Shown: positions 1 to 9,293, counted from the stretch's first letter. The stretch: 64,000 nt of DNA from G963667675 sp965197565 (GCA_965197565.1 CBDANK010000002.1:186001-250000); one strand, 5' to 3'. Numbers and translations: made by a program. The notes: a model not told the origin generated them from the letters alone.

Positions 1-778
1 TGACCCCCATCATTATGGAGCGCCTGGCCAGGGGCAATTGGACTTGGAATAGGGTTTGTAAGGTCGTAGAGCCGTGAGATACGGCCGTCTCGACGGCCTC
101 TCGGGGCACTTGGCGGACTCCCAGGTTGGTAAGTCTGATTACGGGAGGGATGGAATAGATCAGGGTAAGAAAGACGCTCTGCGTGCCGCTTACTCCAAAG
201 AAGATTAGGGCAGGTATCAGATAAACGAAGGGGGGTAGAACTTGCATCGTATCGAGAATGGGACGGGCTATCCTCTCTAGGCGGTCGTTGTAGGCAATCA
301 TGATGCCCACCGGGATGCCAATGGCCAGGGCTATCAGGACCGAGACGCTCATGATGCTCATGGTTATCATGGCCGAATCCCAGTATCCAATGAGGCCTAT
401 GAAGGTGAGGCTGGCAGCGCATAATACGGCCAACCCTCTGCCCCCAAGCTTGAGACCCAGCACAGTGGTTGCCCCAACCAGGACAGTCCAAGGGAGCCAA
501 AGAAGAAAAGTCTCAAACCATTCGAGACCCTGATCGGTGACATCGGAAATTGGGTTGAAGAACCATGAGAAGGTGTTCGCTATCCACTCGAAGAAATCGT
601 CGATGGGTTCCTGGATGCCTAATTCCCAAGACCTGGGAAAGTCGCCGAAATTGGTACTCACGTAATTCTGGGATAGGAAGTAGGCCAGCAGGTAGACAGC
701 GATTACCGCAACTCCCCAAAGAACTCCCCGGGGTACGTTTCTCTGACGAATTAGGGCCGGGATGCTCTCCACCCGCAT
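1..778 (-). CDS. proW: ABC transporter permease, glycine betaine/proline (ProW-like), partial
   Basis: Membrane permease of a quaternary-amine/osmolyte importer; the open frame runs from an ATG at 778 to the window edge without a stop, so the C-terminus is missing (259 residues present). Hydrophobic segments lie at about residues 19-37, 91-109, 113-132, 137-162 and 181-212. The EAA loop that docks on the ATPase is visible near residues 228-251 (EAVETAVSHG, then QLPLA). The start overlaps the stop of the ATPase gene as TGATG, which implies translational coupling. A long loop before the second membrane segment is as in ProW. The substrate is not readable from the sequence; glycine betaine, proline, choline or another quaternary amine are all possible. 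Confidence 0.88.
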   Translation of the reverse strand, partial: MRVESIPALIRQRNVPRGVLWGVAVIAVYLLAYFLSQNYVSTNFGDFPRSWELGIQEPIDDFFEWIANTFSWFFNPISDVTDQGLEWFETFLLWLPWTVLVGATTVLGLKLGGRGLAVLCAASLTFIGLIGYWDSAMITMSIMSVSVLIALAIGIPVGIMIAYNDRLERIARPILDTMQVLPPFVYLIPALIFFGVSGTQSVFLTLIYSIPPVIRLTNLGVRQVPREAVETAVSHGSTTLQTLFQVQLPLARRSIMMGV

Positions 779-2007
779 CATGACGCCACGCCTCGATCGT
801 TAACCAAGGCAGACACCGCGGCCTCTCGGGTGATAATCCCCAGGCACCGGGCACTGTCAAGCACCGCAATCGGATTTTCACCGGACATGCAGAGTGGGAT
901 CAGGTCCTCCAGCAGGGTATCGGGGGCCGTGGTCGGACATGAATCACGCATGACCGCAGCAACATCGGAATACTTTCCTGATATTCCGTTGCTGATGTCA
1001 TTTAAGAACACCACTCCTCGGAAACGGTCTTGACCGTCCACCACGACAGCACAGGTTGATTCCCGGCTCTCCATGCTGGTCAACACCTCGCGGAGCCGCT
1101 GATCGACGGAGACGGTTAGCTCGGGAAACGCCATAACCGATCGGGCGGTGAGAACCTTGGACCGAGGGACATCGCGGGTAAAATCACGCACGTAATCATC
1201 GGCGGGAGCCAAAACAACCTCTTCGGGTGTGCCGGTCTGCACGAACTCGCCGTCCTTCATGATGGCCACCCGGTCACCCACCCTGAGGGCTTCGAGGAAA
1301 TCATGGGTAATGAACACCATCGTTTTCTTGACCAACGCTTGAAGGTTTATCAACTGGTCTTGCATTTCCCGCCGGATCAAGGGGTCTAGAGCACTGAAGG
1401 GTTCGTCAAAGAGCAGTATTTCAGGGTCCACGGCCAAGGCGCGGGCCAATCCGACCCGTTGTTGCATCCCGCCGCTCAGTTCATGGGGATACCGGTCCTC
1501 CCATCCGGACAATCCTACGAGTTCAATGACATCAGCCGCCCGCTTGGTTCGCGTCGCTTTATCGACCCCTTGGACCTGCAGCCCGTATCCCACATTCTGC
1601 ATTACCCGCTTGTGAGGGAAATTGCCGAAATGCTGGAATACCATACCCAATTTGTGCCGGCGAATGTCTCGGAGCCGGTGCTTGTTCATCCCCAAGATGT
1701 CCTCGCCGTCTATCTGTATCTCCCCGCGGTTTGGTTCGACCAAGCGGCTAAGACAGCGGACTAACGTGGATTTGCCGCTTCCGGAGAGTCCCATGATGAC
1801 AAAGGTCTCACCGACGCGTACATCGAAGGAGACATCCCGCACAGCAACTACGGCTCCCGTCTGCGTCAGGAGCTCTTCGCGGGAAAACTGGGGGTCTAGG
1901 GAACTGAGCACCCTCTCCGGATCACTTCCGAAGACCTTCCACACGTTCCGGCAAACTATCTGGGGAGATGGTTTGGTGTCGACGGCGGTCGCTATGTTTT
2001 CTTCCAT
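778..2007 (-). CDS. proV: Glycine betaine/proline ABC transporter ATP-binding protein (ProV/OpuAA)
   Basis: Cytoplasmic ATPase that drives the permease encoded downstream. Of 409 residues, the Walker A motif is GLSGSGKST at 73-81, the signature LSGGMQQRV lies near 177-185, and Walker B ILLFDEP near 197-203 carries D201 and E202. After the nucleotide-binding domain there is a C-terminal tandem CBS region (from about residue 285) containing CAVVVDGQDRFRGVV and GIITREAAVSAL; in OpuA such modules sense ionic strength or a nucleotide. The N-terminal extension before the first beta strand is typical of ProV. It is the first gene of a proV-proW operon. No periplasmic binding protein gene is within the window; it may lie beyond the left edge. 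Confidence 0.93.
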   Translation of the reverse strand: MEENIATAVDTKPSPQIVCRNVWKVFGSDPERVLSSLDPQFSREELLTQTGAVVAVRDVSFDVRVGETFVIMGLSGSGKSTLVRCLSRLVEPNRGEIQIDGEDILGMNKHRLRDIRRHKLGMVFQHFGNFPHKRVMQNVGYGLQVQGVDKATRTKRAADVIELVGLSGWEDRYPHELSGGMQQRVGLARALAVDPEILLFDEPFSALDPLIRREMQDQLINLQALVKKTMVFITHDFLEALRVGDRVAIMKDGEFVQTGTPEEVVLAPADDYVRDFTRDVPRSKVLTARSVMAFPELTVSVDQRLREVLTSMESRESTCAVVVDGQDRFRGVVFLNDISNGISGKYSDVAAVMRDSCPTTAPDTLLEDLIPLCMSGENPIAVLDSARCLGIITREAAVSALVNDRGVAS

Positions 2008-2464
2008 TTAGCCGCCGACCGTTTCCTTGAGCCGCGAAGTGCTCGAGCCCAATGAACGGTCCGGTAATAGAGGGGAAACAACGTCAGCACACGTTGACAA
2101 CCGCAATTCTCCAACATCTGTCGACTAATGTCAATTCAAAGCCAAACGAAATCATGGCCTCTCACGACGACTCTGTGCATACTCTATCCTTGATTTGGTC
2201 AACTGAGGAAGGGGGGCGGAGCTACTACTACGGATTTTCGTAACTGTTCGGCGGCGGTTGACCATTCTCCGGGAGTGTGACAGAATTTATAAGTGTTCGT
2301 ATTGTCCACAGCCGCGATTCAGCCGCTCCTATACTCGCCACTGCCGGGGAACTCTCCACAAGGTCTGACCGGCCCGTCGCTCGACGCTTCCTGAAGCGGA
2401 CCCTATTGGATAATTCTTTGATTGCCCCTCCCAGGATTCTGTTGCCGCGGGAACACTGTGTCTG
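2008..2464. other. Intergenic region between divergent proV and otsB
   Basis: About 457 bases with no convincing gene; the two short open frames here have no ribosome binding site or recognisable product. It must hold the promoters of the divergent proV (minus) and otsB (plus) genes. A TTGACA hexamer is at 2094-2099 on the plus strand, but no good -10 is suitably spaced. GTAACTGTTCGG at 2240-2251 resembles the terminal repeat of the MITE at 23810, but no partner end was found. Confidence 0.5.
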
Positions 2465-3247
2465 ATGCCCCATCTTCTGAACGTGTGGCCGAGAGTAAGC
2501 CAACTCCTGAGTGAGGCCGGCCAGGTGCTGTTGGCCCTTGATTACGATGGAACGCTGTCACCCATCGTAGACCGGCCCGAATTAGCTCTGCTGCCGCCTC
2601 GAGCTAAAGAGTACCTAATCCGTCTTAACCGCAAAGAGAAATACCACCTGGGAGTTATCAGCGCACGGGGCCTAGATGATGTCCGAGGCAGAATAGGGAT
2701 CGACGGGTTGATCTATGCCGGAAATCATGGAATGGAGATCAGCGGTGCAGGTATGGATTTTGTCCATCCAGGGGCGTTACAACTGAAAGCGTCGCTTGAC
2801 CAGGCCTTCGACCGATTGCAGCAACGTCTGGAGGGCCTAAAAGGAGTGAGGGTCGAGCATAAGGGGTTAGCCCTGACCGTGCATTACCGGCTCGCTCCGG
2901 ACGAATTGATGGGGGAGGTGAAGGAAACAGTGGACATGGAGACAAACCCCTTCGTAGAATCCGGAGAACTGACCCTATCCACCGGAAAACTGGGCTTTGA
3001 AATCCTCCCTGGTGTGGCTTGGGGAAAGGGCGACGCCATAGTCAAAATCAGAGATGTTTTGCCCCAAACCACCTTTCCAGTGTATTTCGGCGATGACCTT
3101 CCCGACGAGGACGGGTTTGCCGCAGTTCAAGCCGCCGGTGGGTTCGGAGTGTTAGTGGGACCGGCGCGGGTAGCCACCGCCGCCCTGTACAGAGTTGACT
3201 CTCCCCAAGAAGTGGCCGAGACCCTGCGTTTGATGACCCAAATCTAG
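2465..3247 (+). CDS. otsB: Trehalose-6-phosphate phosphatase
   Basis: HAD-superfamily phosphatase converting trehalose 6-phosphate to trehalose, a compatible solute. The HAD nucleophile motif is DYDGTLSPI with D26 and D28. Further motifs are GVISARGLDDVRGRIG (motif II), the substrate-cap region GLIYAGNHGMEI typical of OtsB, and the Mg-binding GDDLPDEDGF near residue 208. At 260 residues it has the normal OtsB length. The trehalose-6-phosphate synthase (otsA) is not adjacent, so the gene stands alone here. Its position beside an osmolyte transporter fits an osmotic-stress theme, but they are divergently transcribed. It converges on the amidohydrolase at 3300. Confidence 0.9.
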   Translation: MPHLLNVWPRVSQLLSEAGQVLLALDYDGTLSPIVDRPELALLPPRAKEYLIRLNRKEKYHLGVISARGLDDVRGRIGIDGLIYAGNHGMEISGAGMDFVHPGALQLKASLDQAFDRLQQRLEGLKGVRVEHKGLALTVHYRLAPDELMGEVKETVDMETNPFVESGELTLSTGKLGFEILPGVAWGKGDAIVKIRDVLPQTTFPVYFGDDLPDEDGFAAVQAAGGFGVLVGPARVATAALYRVDSPQEVAETLRLMTQI

Positions 3248-3299
3248 AACGCCTCCGGCCTTCAGTAGTCTCCAACTGGATTTGGTTTCTGATTTTAGA

Positions 3300-4142
3300 T
3301 CAGCGAAAGCCAAGCAGCCGTGCTGCGTTGCCCCCCAAAATGGCCTCTTGGGCGGCCGAGTCCAGATCGGACTCGGTTACCTGACGCAAGAGCCGCTTAT
3401 GCCGGATGAGAGGAAAGTCAGTGGCGAATAGAATTTTCTCCGGGCCTGCCAGGTCGGCCACAGTTCTCACGATCTCCGGCCGGTACAATAGGGGTGACGC
3501 CGCCATGTCGAAATAAACATTCTTCATAAGACCGGGCACTTCCGGCATCAGGAAGTAAAAGGGCAGACCGCCGCCCCAGTGGGCGCAAACGATGACATTG
3601 TCCTGGAAATTTTCGATGAAGCGGTACAGTTTTTCCGGAGTGGTGGCTCCCTTGCCAGCGTACAAGTGGCCCACCGGCTCTGATCCATGCACCACCACCG
3701 GCAGTCCCAGCCGGCGGGCGGTCTCCATGAAGGGCGCCAGACCCGGCCCGTCTGTAATGTCAAAGCCTTGGGTATCCGGGTGCAGTTCGCCGACCCCCAC
3801 CAATCCTTGGGCGGAGCACCGCTCAACCTCTCTCAACGCGACATCTCCCCAAGCGGGATTGACCGAGCAAAACCCGGTCAGTTGCCGGGGATGCCGCAGC
3901 ACCGATTCGATGAGGTAATCGTTGACCTCCCGGGCCAGTTCCGGGTCGGTCCAACCCATGCCCATGACAACGGCTCGAGATACTCCGGCCCGCTCCATAG
4001 CTTGCACCAACGTCTCCGCGCTGGCCGTGGCAGCGCCTCTCTTGGCGAAGAGGGTAGCGAAAGTAACGTCCCGGGCAAGCAGTTCGGCGCGCCGTTGTTG
4101 AAACTGGGGCGGCAGGATATGGCAGTGGCTGTCTATGGTCAT
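3300..4142 (-). CDS. TIM-barrel amidohydrolase (Amidohydro_2 family)
   Basis: Metal-dependent hydrolase or decarboxylase of the Amidohydro_2 (COG2159) family, 280 residues. The N-terminal HxH metal motif is seen as DSHCHILPP. Later metal and acid/base positions are visible as VVHGSEP, VCAHWGGGLPFY and FATDFPL. All expected His/Asp positions are present, so it should be active. Substrates of the family range from aromatic carboxylates to lactones and cannot be told from sequence. It is transcribed alone, converging on otsB with about 50 bp between them, and is divergent from the transketolase genes. Confidence 0.8.
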   Translation of the reverse strand: MTIDSHCHILPPQFQQRRAELLARDVTFATLFAKRGAATASAETLVQAMERAGVSRAVVMGMGWTDPELAREVNDYLIESVLRHPRQLTGFCSVNPAWGDVALREVERCSAQGLVGVGELHPDTQGFDITDGPGLAPFMETARRLGLPVVVHGSEPVGHLYAGKGATTPEKLYRFIENFQDNVIVCAHWGGGLPFYFLMPEVPGLMKNVYFDMAASPLLYRPEIVRTVADLAGPEKILFATDFPLIRHKRLLRQVTESDLDSAAQEAILGGNAARLLGFR

Positions 4143-4224
4143 TAACTTGATGACGGTTTGATTGATTTTCCGTAAAACCTACTCAATTATAGATAACCTG
4201 ATTGTGAGCCGCCAGCAATTTGCC

Positions 4225-4254
4225 TAGACACTCTACTGACTGCGGGCTTATAAT
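4225..4254 (+). promoter_or_regulatory. Probable sigma70 promoter for the split transketolase genes
   Basis: TAGACA (4225-4230, five of six matches to TTGACA) and a perfect TATAAT (4249-4254) are separated by 18 bp. Transcription would start near 4261, leaving a leader of about 76 nt before the GTG at 4337. No riboswitch-like structure was recognised in the leader. Confidence 0.6.
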
Positions 4255-4336
4255 CTTGGCGCCGGATTTCGCCTTTCTGTCATATAGCGGCTTTCTTGAA
4301 GTTGTCCGGCCGATTGGCAACAAAGGGGGCTAAACA

Positions 4337-5215
4337 GTGCCCAAAACCGCCAAAGAGAATAGCAGCCGCAGCCAGAATGGCCCGAAAGGGCGGGCTTGGA
4401 ACGTCCCCGGCCGGGTCGAGGAACTTGAGACCATGGCCCGGGAGTTGCGCCGCAACATATTGGAAGCGATTTTCGCCGCTGGAAGTGGCCATCCCGGCGG
4501 ATCGCTGTCGGAACTGGAAATTCTCATTTCGCTGTATTTCCATGCCCTGCGCCACAACCCGGAAACACCAAGTTGGCCTGACCGCGACCGGCTGGTCCTA
4601 AGCAAGGGCCACGCCTCTCCCGGACTATACGCCGTCTTGGCAAAGGCCGGCTACATCGCACAGGAAGAGTTGGCTGGCTTCCGCAAGCTGGACAGCCGGC
4701 TGCAAGGCCACGCTCATCCGATGACCCCCGGCGTGGAAATGAATTCCGGCTCTTTGGGCATGGGACTGTCCTTCGCTCTGGGCTGCGCCTTGGCGGCCAG
4801 GTTGGACCGGAAAGACTACCTGGTATACGCCCTGCTTGGGGACGGCGAGTGTGACGAAGGGGAGGTGTGGGAAGCGGCCATGGCGGCGTCTCACCATAAG
4901 GCCAACAATCTCATCGCCATCGTCGACCGCAACCGGATCCAAAACGATCGCTTCACCGATGAGGTAATGTCCTTGGAGCCTTTGGCCCAAAAATGGCGCT
5001 CCTTCGGCTGGCGGGTATTGGAGACCGACGGCCACAGTTTCCCTTCCCTTCTCGCTGCCATCGACCGAGCCCGGACCAGGCGTGTGCGCCCTACGGTGAT
5101 CATCGCTCACACGGTAAAAGGCAAAGGCGTCTCTTTCATGGAAAACAACCCCGCTTTCCACGGACGCGCTCCCAACCGGGAGGAGTTCGACCAAGCTATG
5201 AAGGAGCTAGCCTGA
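4337..5215 (+). CDS. Transketolase, N-terminal (TPP-binding) subunit
   Basis: First half of a split transketolase, 292 residues, carrying the pyrophosphate/Mg site. It contains the substrate His motif GSGHPGGSLS, LSKGHASPGLYAVL, and the TPP motif starting GDGECDEGEVWEA at about residue 168 and ending at the Asn in IVDRN about 30 residues later. It starts at GTG (4337) with a GGGGG ribosome binding site upstream. Its stop overlaps the ATG of the C-terminal subunit (TGATG at 5213-5217), so the halves are translationally coupled. It acts in the non-oxidative pentose phosphate pathway. Split transketolases can also serve other C5/C7 pathways, so transketolase is the likeliest but not the only role. 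Confidence 0.9.
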   Translation: MPKTAKENSSRSQNGPKGRAWNVPGRVEELETMARELRRNILEAIFAAGSGHPGGSLSELEILISLYFHALRHNPETPSWPDRDRLVLSKGHASPGLYAVLAKAGYIAQEELAGFRKLDSRLQGHAHPMTPGVEMNSGSLGMGLSFALGCALAARLDRKDYLVYALLGDGECDEGEVWEAAMAASHHKANNLIAIVDRNRIQNDRFTDEVMSLEPLAQKWRSFGWRVLETDGHSFPSLLAAIDRARTRRVRPTVIIAHTVKGKGVSFMENNPAFHGRAPNREEFDQAMKELA

Positions 5216-6165
5216 TGGCGGCCCAAAAGACGATGGCTTCCACCCGCGAAGCCTATGGCCGCGCGTTACTGGGTCTAGCCGAAGATTATCCTGACATAGT
5301 GGTGCTGGGCGGCGACTTGAACGTGTCAGTGTTCACCCACCTCTGGCGCGACAAGTACCCGGAGCGGTTTTTCGACTTCGGGCCGGCTGAGCAAAACATC
5401 ATCGGCGTAGGAGCCGGATTAGCCGCCTCCGGCAAAATTCCTTTCGTCAGCACCTTCGCTGTGTTCGGTGTTGGCCGGCCCTTTGACCAACTGAGAGTTC
5501 TCGTCGCCCAGCCTCACCTTAACCTGAAGCTGGTCTGCACCCATGCCGGCATACTTACCGGAGAGGACGGGATGTCGGCCCACGGCATCGAAGACCTGGC
5601 GTTGAGTTGCTCCTTGGACGGATTCCACGTGGTGGTCCCTTGCGATGCGGAGGAAGCCTCCCAAGTGGTACGGACGGCGGTCCAGACCGAAGGCCCCTTC
5701 TACATTCGCTTGTCCCGCGCCGCCACCCCGGTGATCCACGACTCATCCTACAAATTTAGCCTGGGACGTTCGGAAACCATACGACAAGGAAATGACCTTA
5801 CGATCATCGCCACTGGCGCAATGGTTTCGGTTAGCCTGGACGCAGCCGAGCTTCTGGCCCAATCAGGGGTGAGTGCGCGGGTGGTCAACATGCACACTCT
5901 TAAACCGACGGATCAAGCCGCCATTCTTGCCGCCGCCCGTGAAACCGGAGCCATCGTTACCGCCGAAGAACACTACATCCACGGCGGATTGAGCAGCATC
6001 GTAGCGCAAGTAGTGGGCCAAGGGCACCCGGTCCCCCTGGAAATAGTTGCGTTGCAGGGGTACTCCGTTTCAGGTAAGGCCGAAGAGTTGATGGCCAGGA
6101 ACGGCCTGAGCCCGGCCTCTATACACTCCGCCGCTCAGACCGTCCTTCAACGCAAGCAACGTTAA
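5215..6165 (+). CDS. Transketolase, C-terminal (pyrimidine-binding) subunit
   Basis: Second half of the split transketolase, 316 residues: pyrimidine-binding domain followed by the C-terminal domain. Family motifs are FDFGPAEQNIIGVGAGLAAS (with the catalytic Glu that activates TPP), FAVFGVGRPFDQLR, and THAGILTGEDGMSAHGIEDL. The C-terminal domain has the regulatory-type fold seen as LTIIATGAMVSVSLDAAELL and VTAEEHYIHGG. The open frame extends upstream to 4993, but the ATG at 5215 overlapping the partner's stop is clearly the start: it begins just before the conserved STREAYGRAL. Both subunits are needed for activity. The gene converges on the small gene at 6269. Confidence 0.9.
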   Translation: MAAQKTMASTREAYGRALLGLAEDYPDIVVLGGDLNVSVFTHLWRDKYPERFFDFGPAEQNIIGVGAGLAASGKIPFVSTFAVFGVGRPFDQLRVLVAQPHLNLKLVCTHAGILTGEDGMSAHGIEDLALSCSLDGFHVVVPCDAEEASQVVRTAVQTEGPFYIRLSRAATPVIHDSSYKFSLGRSETIRQGNDLTIIATGAMVSVSLDAAELLAQSGVSARVVNMHTLKPTDQAAILAAARETGAIVTAEEHYIHGGLSSIVAQVVGQGHPVPLEIVALQGYSVSGKAEELMARNGLSPASIHSAAQTVLQRKQR

Positions 6166-6268
6166 GCCGGGGCTTGCCGCTTGCCCGACTTCTCCCAGGA
6201 CCAAAGCGGGCCTCGGAGTTTACTCCAGCCAACACCGGCGGTCGTTTCGCAGCCTTGGCTGGCTGAGG

Positions 6269-6574
6269 TCAGCGGTCGTTGCCGTGTCCATTAAGCTCGT
6301 CGTCGCTGAAGACCCCGGTTTCCCTACCCTGGAACACGTGGACTACGAATCCCTCCCGGGAAATGCCGACGGCGTCCACCATATCCTCGTCCACAGTGTC
6401 GATTATCTCCTGGATCGCATCCTGGGTCAGGCTTTCGTCAACCGCCACTGCGAGATGGACCAGGCCGTCGGCGAAATGGATGTCAACTCTCCCCACGGGG
6501 CGGTCATTTTCCCTAATGGTGTAAGCCTCGGAGTACGGGGTCCGCACTTCCCGTTCGAAGGTGAAATCCGACAC
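6269..6574 (-). CDS. Conserved small acidic protein of unknown function
   Basis: 101 residues, acidic, no signal peptide or membrane segment. It reads as an alpha/beta domain with SEAYTIRENDRPVGRVDI (two strands) and SLTQDAIQEIIDTVDEDMV (helix). I do not recognise the family. It begins 15 bp after the proA stop and is on the same strand, so it is probably the third gene of a proB-proA-orf operon. The reading frame's codon use looks like its neighbours. A real gene is more likely than not, given spacing and composition. Confidence 0.6.
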   Translation of the reverse strand: MSDFTFEREVRTPYSEAYTIRENDRPVGRVDIHFADGLVHLAVAVDESLTQDAIQEIIDTVDEDMVDAVGISREGFVVHVFQGRETGVFSDDELNGHGNDR

Positions 6575-6589
6575 GCTCCGCCCCTCCTT

Positions 6590-7867
6590 CTAGTCTCTGA
6601 CCTGGCCGCTGCCCATGATTACCCACTTATAAGAAGTGAGCTCTCGCAGCCCCATGGGACCCCTGGCATGAAATTTTTGGGTGCTGATGCCCACCTCAGC
6701 CCCCAAGCCAAACTGGCCGCCGTCGGTGAACCGGGTGCTGGCGTTGACGAACACCGCCGCAGCATCCACCTCGTCCAGGAATCGCATCGCCGCAGAATAG
6801 TCCTCCGTTACGATAGCCTCCGAATGGCCCGAACCGTAGGTTTCGATGTGCTGCAACGCCTCATCCAGAGAGTCGACCACCCTGACGGCGGCGGTCAACG
6901 ATAGGAACTCCCGCCCCCAGTCCTCTTCACCGGCAGGCAACACGCGAACACCTGGATTGGGCCCCAGCACGGCTAAGCTGCGGTGGTCGCAGTGCAACTC
7001 AACTCCGGCCTTTCCCAGCTCTCGGGCGATGCGGGGAAGGCACCGGGGCAGGATGTCGGAGTGTACCAGCACTGTATCCAGGGCGTTGCACACCGTAGGA
7101 CGCTGTACCTTGGCGTTGTAGACAATATTCGCCGCCTTCTCCGCTTCGGCCGCCCGGTCTATGTAAGTGTGGCAAACGCCGATACCACCGGTTACCGCGG
7201 GCATCGCGGCCCTTTCAGCCACGAACTTTATCAGTCCCGGCCCTCCCCGGGGCACCAGCAGGTCGATGTATTCTTTCATTCCCAGCATCACATCCACCAG
7301 CGACCGGTCGGGGTTATCGACGAACTCCACCGCTTGGGAAGGTATGCCGGCCTTGGAAACGCTGCGCTGTATCAGGCCGATCAAAGCCGAGTTGGAACGG
7401 AGGCTCTCCTTGCCGCCCCGCAGCAAGCAAGCATTGCCCGACTTGAGGCAAAGGACCGAGATGTCCACGGTCACATCGGGCCGGCTTTCGTAAATGCTGC
7501 CGACCACCCCTAGGGGCACCCGGCGCTTGCCTACCAGTAAGCCATTGGGCAACGCGGACATGTCCAGGGTTTCTCCCACCGGGTCGGGCAGCGCGGCGAC
7601 CTGCCGAACGCCCTTGGCCATATCCTGGAGCCGGTCTGGGGTTAGCAGCAACCGGTCCAACATCGCCTCGTTGAGACCGTCGCTCCGGGCAGACCGGTAG
7701 TCCTTCTTGTTGGCTTCAATGATACCGGCCTGCTCGGTCTCTAAGGCCTCGGCGATGTTCAATAAAGCCCGGTTCTTGACCTGGCTGGACAAACGGGCCA
7801 GGGTGCGGCTGGCGGCTCGCGCCGCCTGTCCTTTGGCCAAAAGCTGGTCAACGGTCGTGGTTGTCAT
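6590..7867 (-). CDS. proA: Gamma-glutamyl phosphate reductase
   Basis: Second enzyme of proline synthesis: NADPH reduction of glutamyl 5-phosphate to glutamate semialdehyde. Of 425 residues, it has the aldehyde-dehydrogenase-like fold with PLGVVGSIYESRPDV, GGKESLRSN, and the catalytic cysteine in VQRPTVCNALDTVL near residue 260. The C-terminal ASTRFTDGGQFGLGAEVGIS segment is diagnostic of ProA. It starts 14 bp after the proB stop and forms an operon with proB. Length and motifs are normal. Confidence 0.96.
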   Translation of the reverse strand: MTTTTVDQLLAKGQAARAASRTLARLSSQVKNRALLNIAEALETEQAGIIEANKKDYRSARSDGLNEAMLDRLLLTPDRLQDMAKGVRQVAALPDPVGETLDMSALPNGLLVGKRRVPLGVVGSIYESRPDVTVDISVLCLKSGNACLLRGGKESLRSNSALIGLIQRSVSKAGIPSQAVEFVDNPDRSLVDVMLGMKEYIDLLVPRGGPGLIKFVAERAAMPAVTGGIGVCHTYIDRAAEAEKAANIVYNAKVQRPTVCNALDTVLVHSDILPRCLPRIARELGKAGVELHCDHRSLAVLGPNPGVRVLPAGEEDWGREFLSLTAAVRVVDSLDEALQHIETYGSGHSEAIVTEDYSAAMRFLDEVDAAAVFVNASTRFTDGGQFGLGAEVGISTQKFHARGPMGLRELTSYKWVIMGSGQVRD

Positions 7868-7881
7868 TCTCCTCCGGACCC

Positions 7882-9063
7882 CTACAATAACACCAGATTG
7901 TTGCGGTGCACCACTTCTTGGCCGTAATCATAGCCCAGGGTTTCCTGGATTTGGCCGGAGCGCAAGCCCTGAATTCGCTTTACGTCAATTGACCCATAGT
8001 TAACTATGCCGCAGGCTATACTTCTGTTTTCCTCATCCCTTATGTAAACTATATCGCCCCGGCTAAACTCCCCAATCACCTCGCTTATCCCTGCCGGCAA
8101 AAGACTACGGTTGTTCTCTTGAAGAGCCCGCACCGCGCCTAGGTCCACCATGACTGCCCCCTGATGTGAAATGCTGCCCAGCATCCAGCGCTTTCGGGCC
8201 TCCAGCTTCCCGGCGCCGGGTCTGAAGAGGGTGCCGATGGTCTCACCGCAAGCCGCTTTCAATACAGCGTCTTCCGCTAGCCCGTGGCACATGACCATGG
8301 ATATACCGGAGGTCGTTACCAAGCGGGCGGCTTCCAGCTTGGTGGGCATTCCACCACGGGCCCAAGGGTTGCGGTTCTTACCGGCCACAGCTTCCAGCGC
8401 GGGGTCAATCCGGTCCACTTGGGCTATGAACCGAGCCGTGGGATCAACGTGGGGGTCGGCTGTATAGAGTCCGTCTATATCGGTTAAGATCACCAGCAAG
8501 TCGGCGTCAACCAAGTTGGCCACCAGCGCAGAAAGCCGGTCATTGTCACCGAACACTTCCCCTATCTCATCCACCGCCACCACGTCGTTCTCGTTAACAA
8601 TAGGCACGACCCCTAACTCCAAGAGACGCTGCAAGGTGTTGCGAAGGTTCAGGTAAGACTGGCGGCTGGAGAAGTCACCAATGGTGGGCAGGGTCTGCGC
8701 TACCTGGAAGCCATGGGCGGCAAACAACTCCTGGTAGGTGTGCATCAAGCGGCTTTGCCCAACGGCGGCCATTACCTGCCGTGTAGGTATGTCACGGTGA
8801 CTCCCGTTTTGGACGGTTCCCAAAGCCTCGCGGCCGGCGGCGATGGCTCCCGAGGTTACCAGCACCGCTTCTGCGCCCCAACGTCTCAGGTCGCAGACCT
8901 GACGCACCAAGTCCCCCATCACCTCAAGATCCAAGCCTTGGTGTTCGGGGGGCTTGGTCAGTACGCTGGTCCCGGCCTTGATCACCACACGCCTGTGGTC
9001 CAAATTATATGAAGCCCGATCAGGTACTGGGGAAGTGGATGGAAGTCGGCCGGCGCTGGACAT
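7882..9063 (-). CDS. proB: Glutamate 5-kinase with C-terminal PUA domain
   Basis: First enzyme of proline synthesis: phosphorylates glutamate with ATP. The amino-acid kinase domain begins RRVVIKAGTSVLTKP, with VTSGAIAAGREAL and IVNENDVVAVDE further on. The C-terminal PUA domain covers roughly the last 90 residues (GDIVYIRDEENRSIACGIVNY). The open frame could start at 9111, but I chose the ATG at 9063 because AAAGGA sits about 8 bp upstream; this gives 393 residues. Family members are feedback-inhibited by proline. Divergent from mfd, and first gene of proB-proA. Confidence 0.94.
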   Translation of the reverse strand: MSSAGRLPSTSPVPDRASYNLDHRRVVIKAGTSVLTKPPEHQGLDLEVMGDLVRQVCDLRRWGAEAVLVTSGAIAAGREALGTVQNGSHRDIPTRQVMAAVGQSRLMHTYQELFAAHGFQVAQTLPTIGDFSSRQSYLNLRNTLQRLLELGVVPIVNENDVVAVDEIGEVFGDNDRLSALVANLVDADLLVILTDIDGLYTADPHVDPTARFIAQVDRIDPALEAVAGKNRNPWARGGMPTKLEAARLVTTSGISMVMCHGLAEDAVLKAACGETIGTLFRPGAGKLEARKRWMLGSISHQGAVMVDLGAVRALQENNRSLLPAGISEVIGEFSRGDIVYIRDEENRSIACGIVNYGSIDVKRIQGLRSGQIQETLGYDYGQEVVHRNNLVLL

Positions 9064-9193
9064 GGGGCGAGTCCTTTCGCAGTAACAAAGCGGGGGAGCC
9101 GAAACTCCCAAATCAGGCTTTAATTATAGCACGCTCCGCTCCGGTAAACGTAACCCTTGCGCCGGTGGCCGGCAACCCATAGAATACTTTCGC

Positions 9194-9218
9194 GGGGCTA
9201 ATCAGGGAGATTAGCCCC
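9194..9218 (+). terminator. Strong hairpin between proB and mfd
   Basis: GGGGCTAAT (9194-9202) pairs perfectly with ATTAGCCCC (9210-9218) across a 7-nt loop, followed by CTTTAG. It lies in the divergent promoter region, about 75 bp before the mfd start, so it may act as an attenuator or structured leader of mfd rather than an end-of-gene terminator. The T tract is short. Confidence 0.4.
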
Positions 9219-9293
9219 CTTTAGACGTGTTAGGGAAATTCAATCGCCCGGTTGCCGCCGGCGCTAAAGCCCGGAGACATTAGTTGATTCATT

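Noticed and set aside
2240..2251. GTAACTGTTCGG as a second MITE end
   Set aside because: No complementary partner or target duplication was found within the surrounding intergenic region.
4993..5214. N-terminal extension of the transketolase C-terminal subunit
   Set aside because: It overlaps the N-terminal subunit gene and adds no conserved residues; the ATG at 5215 overlaps the upstream stop.
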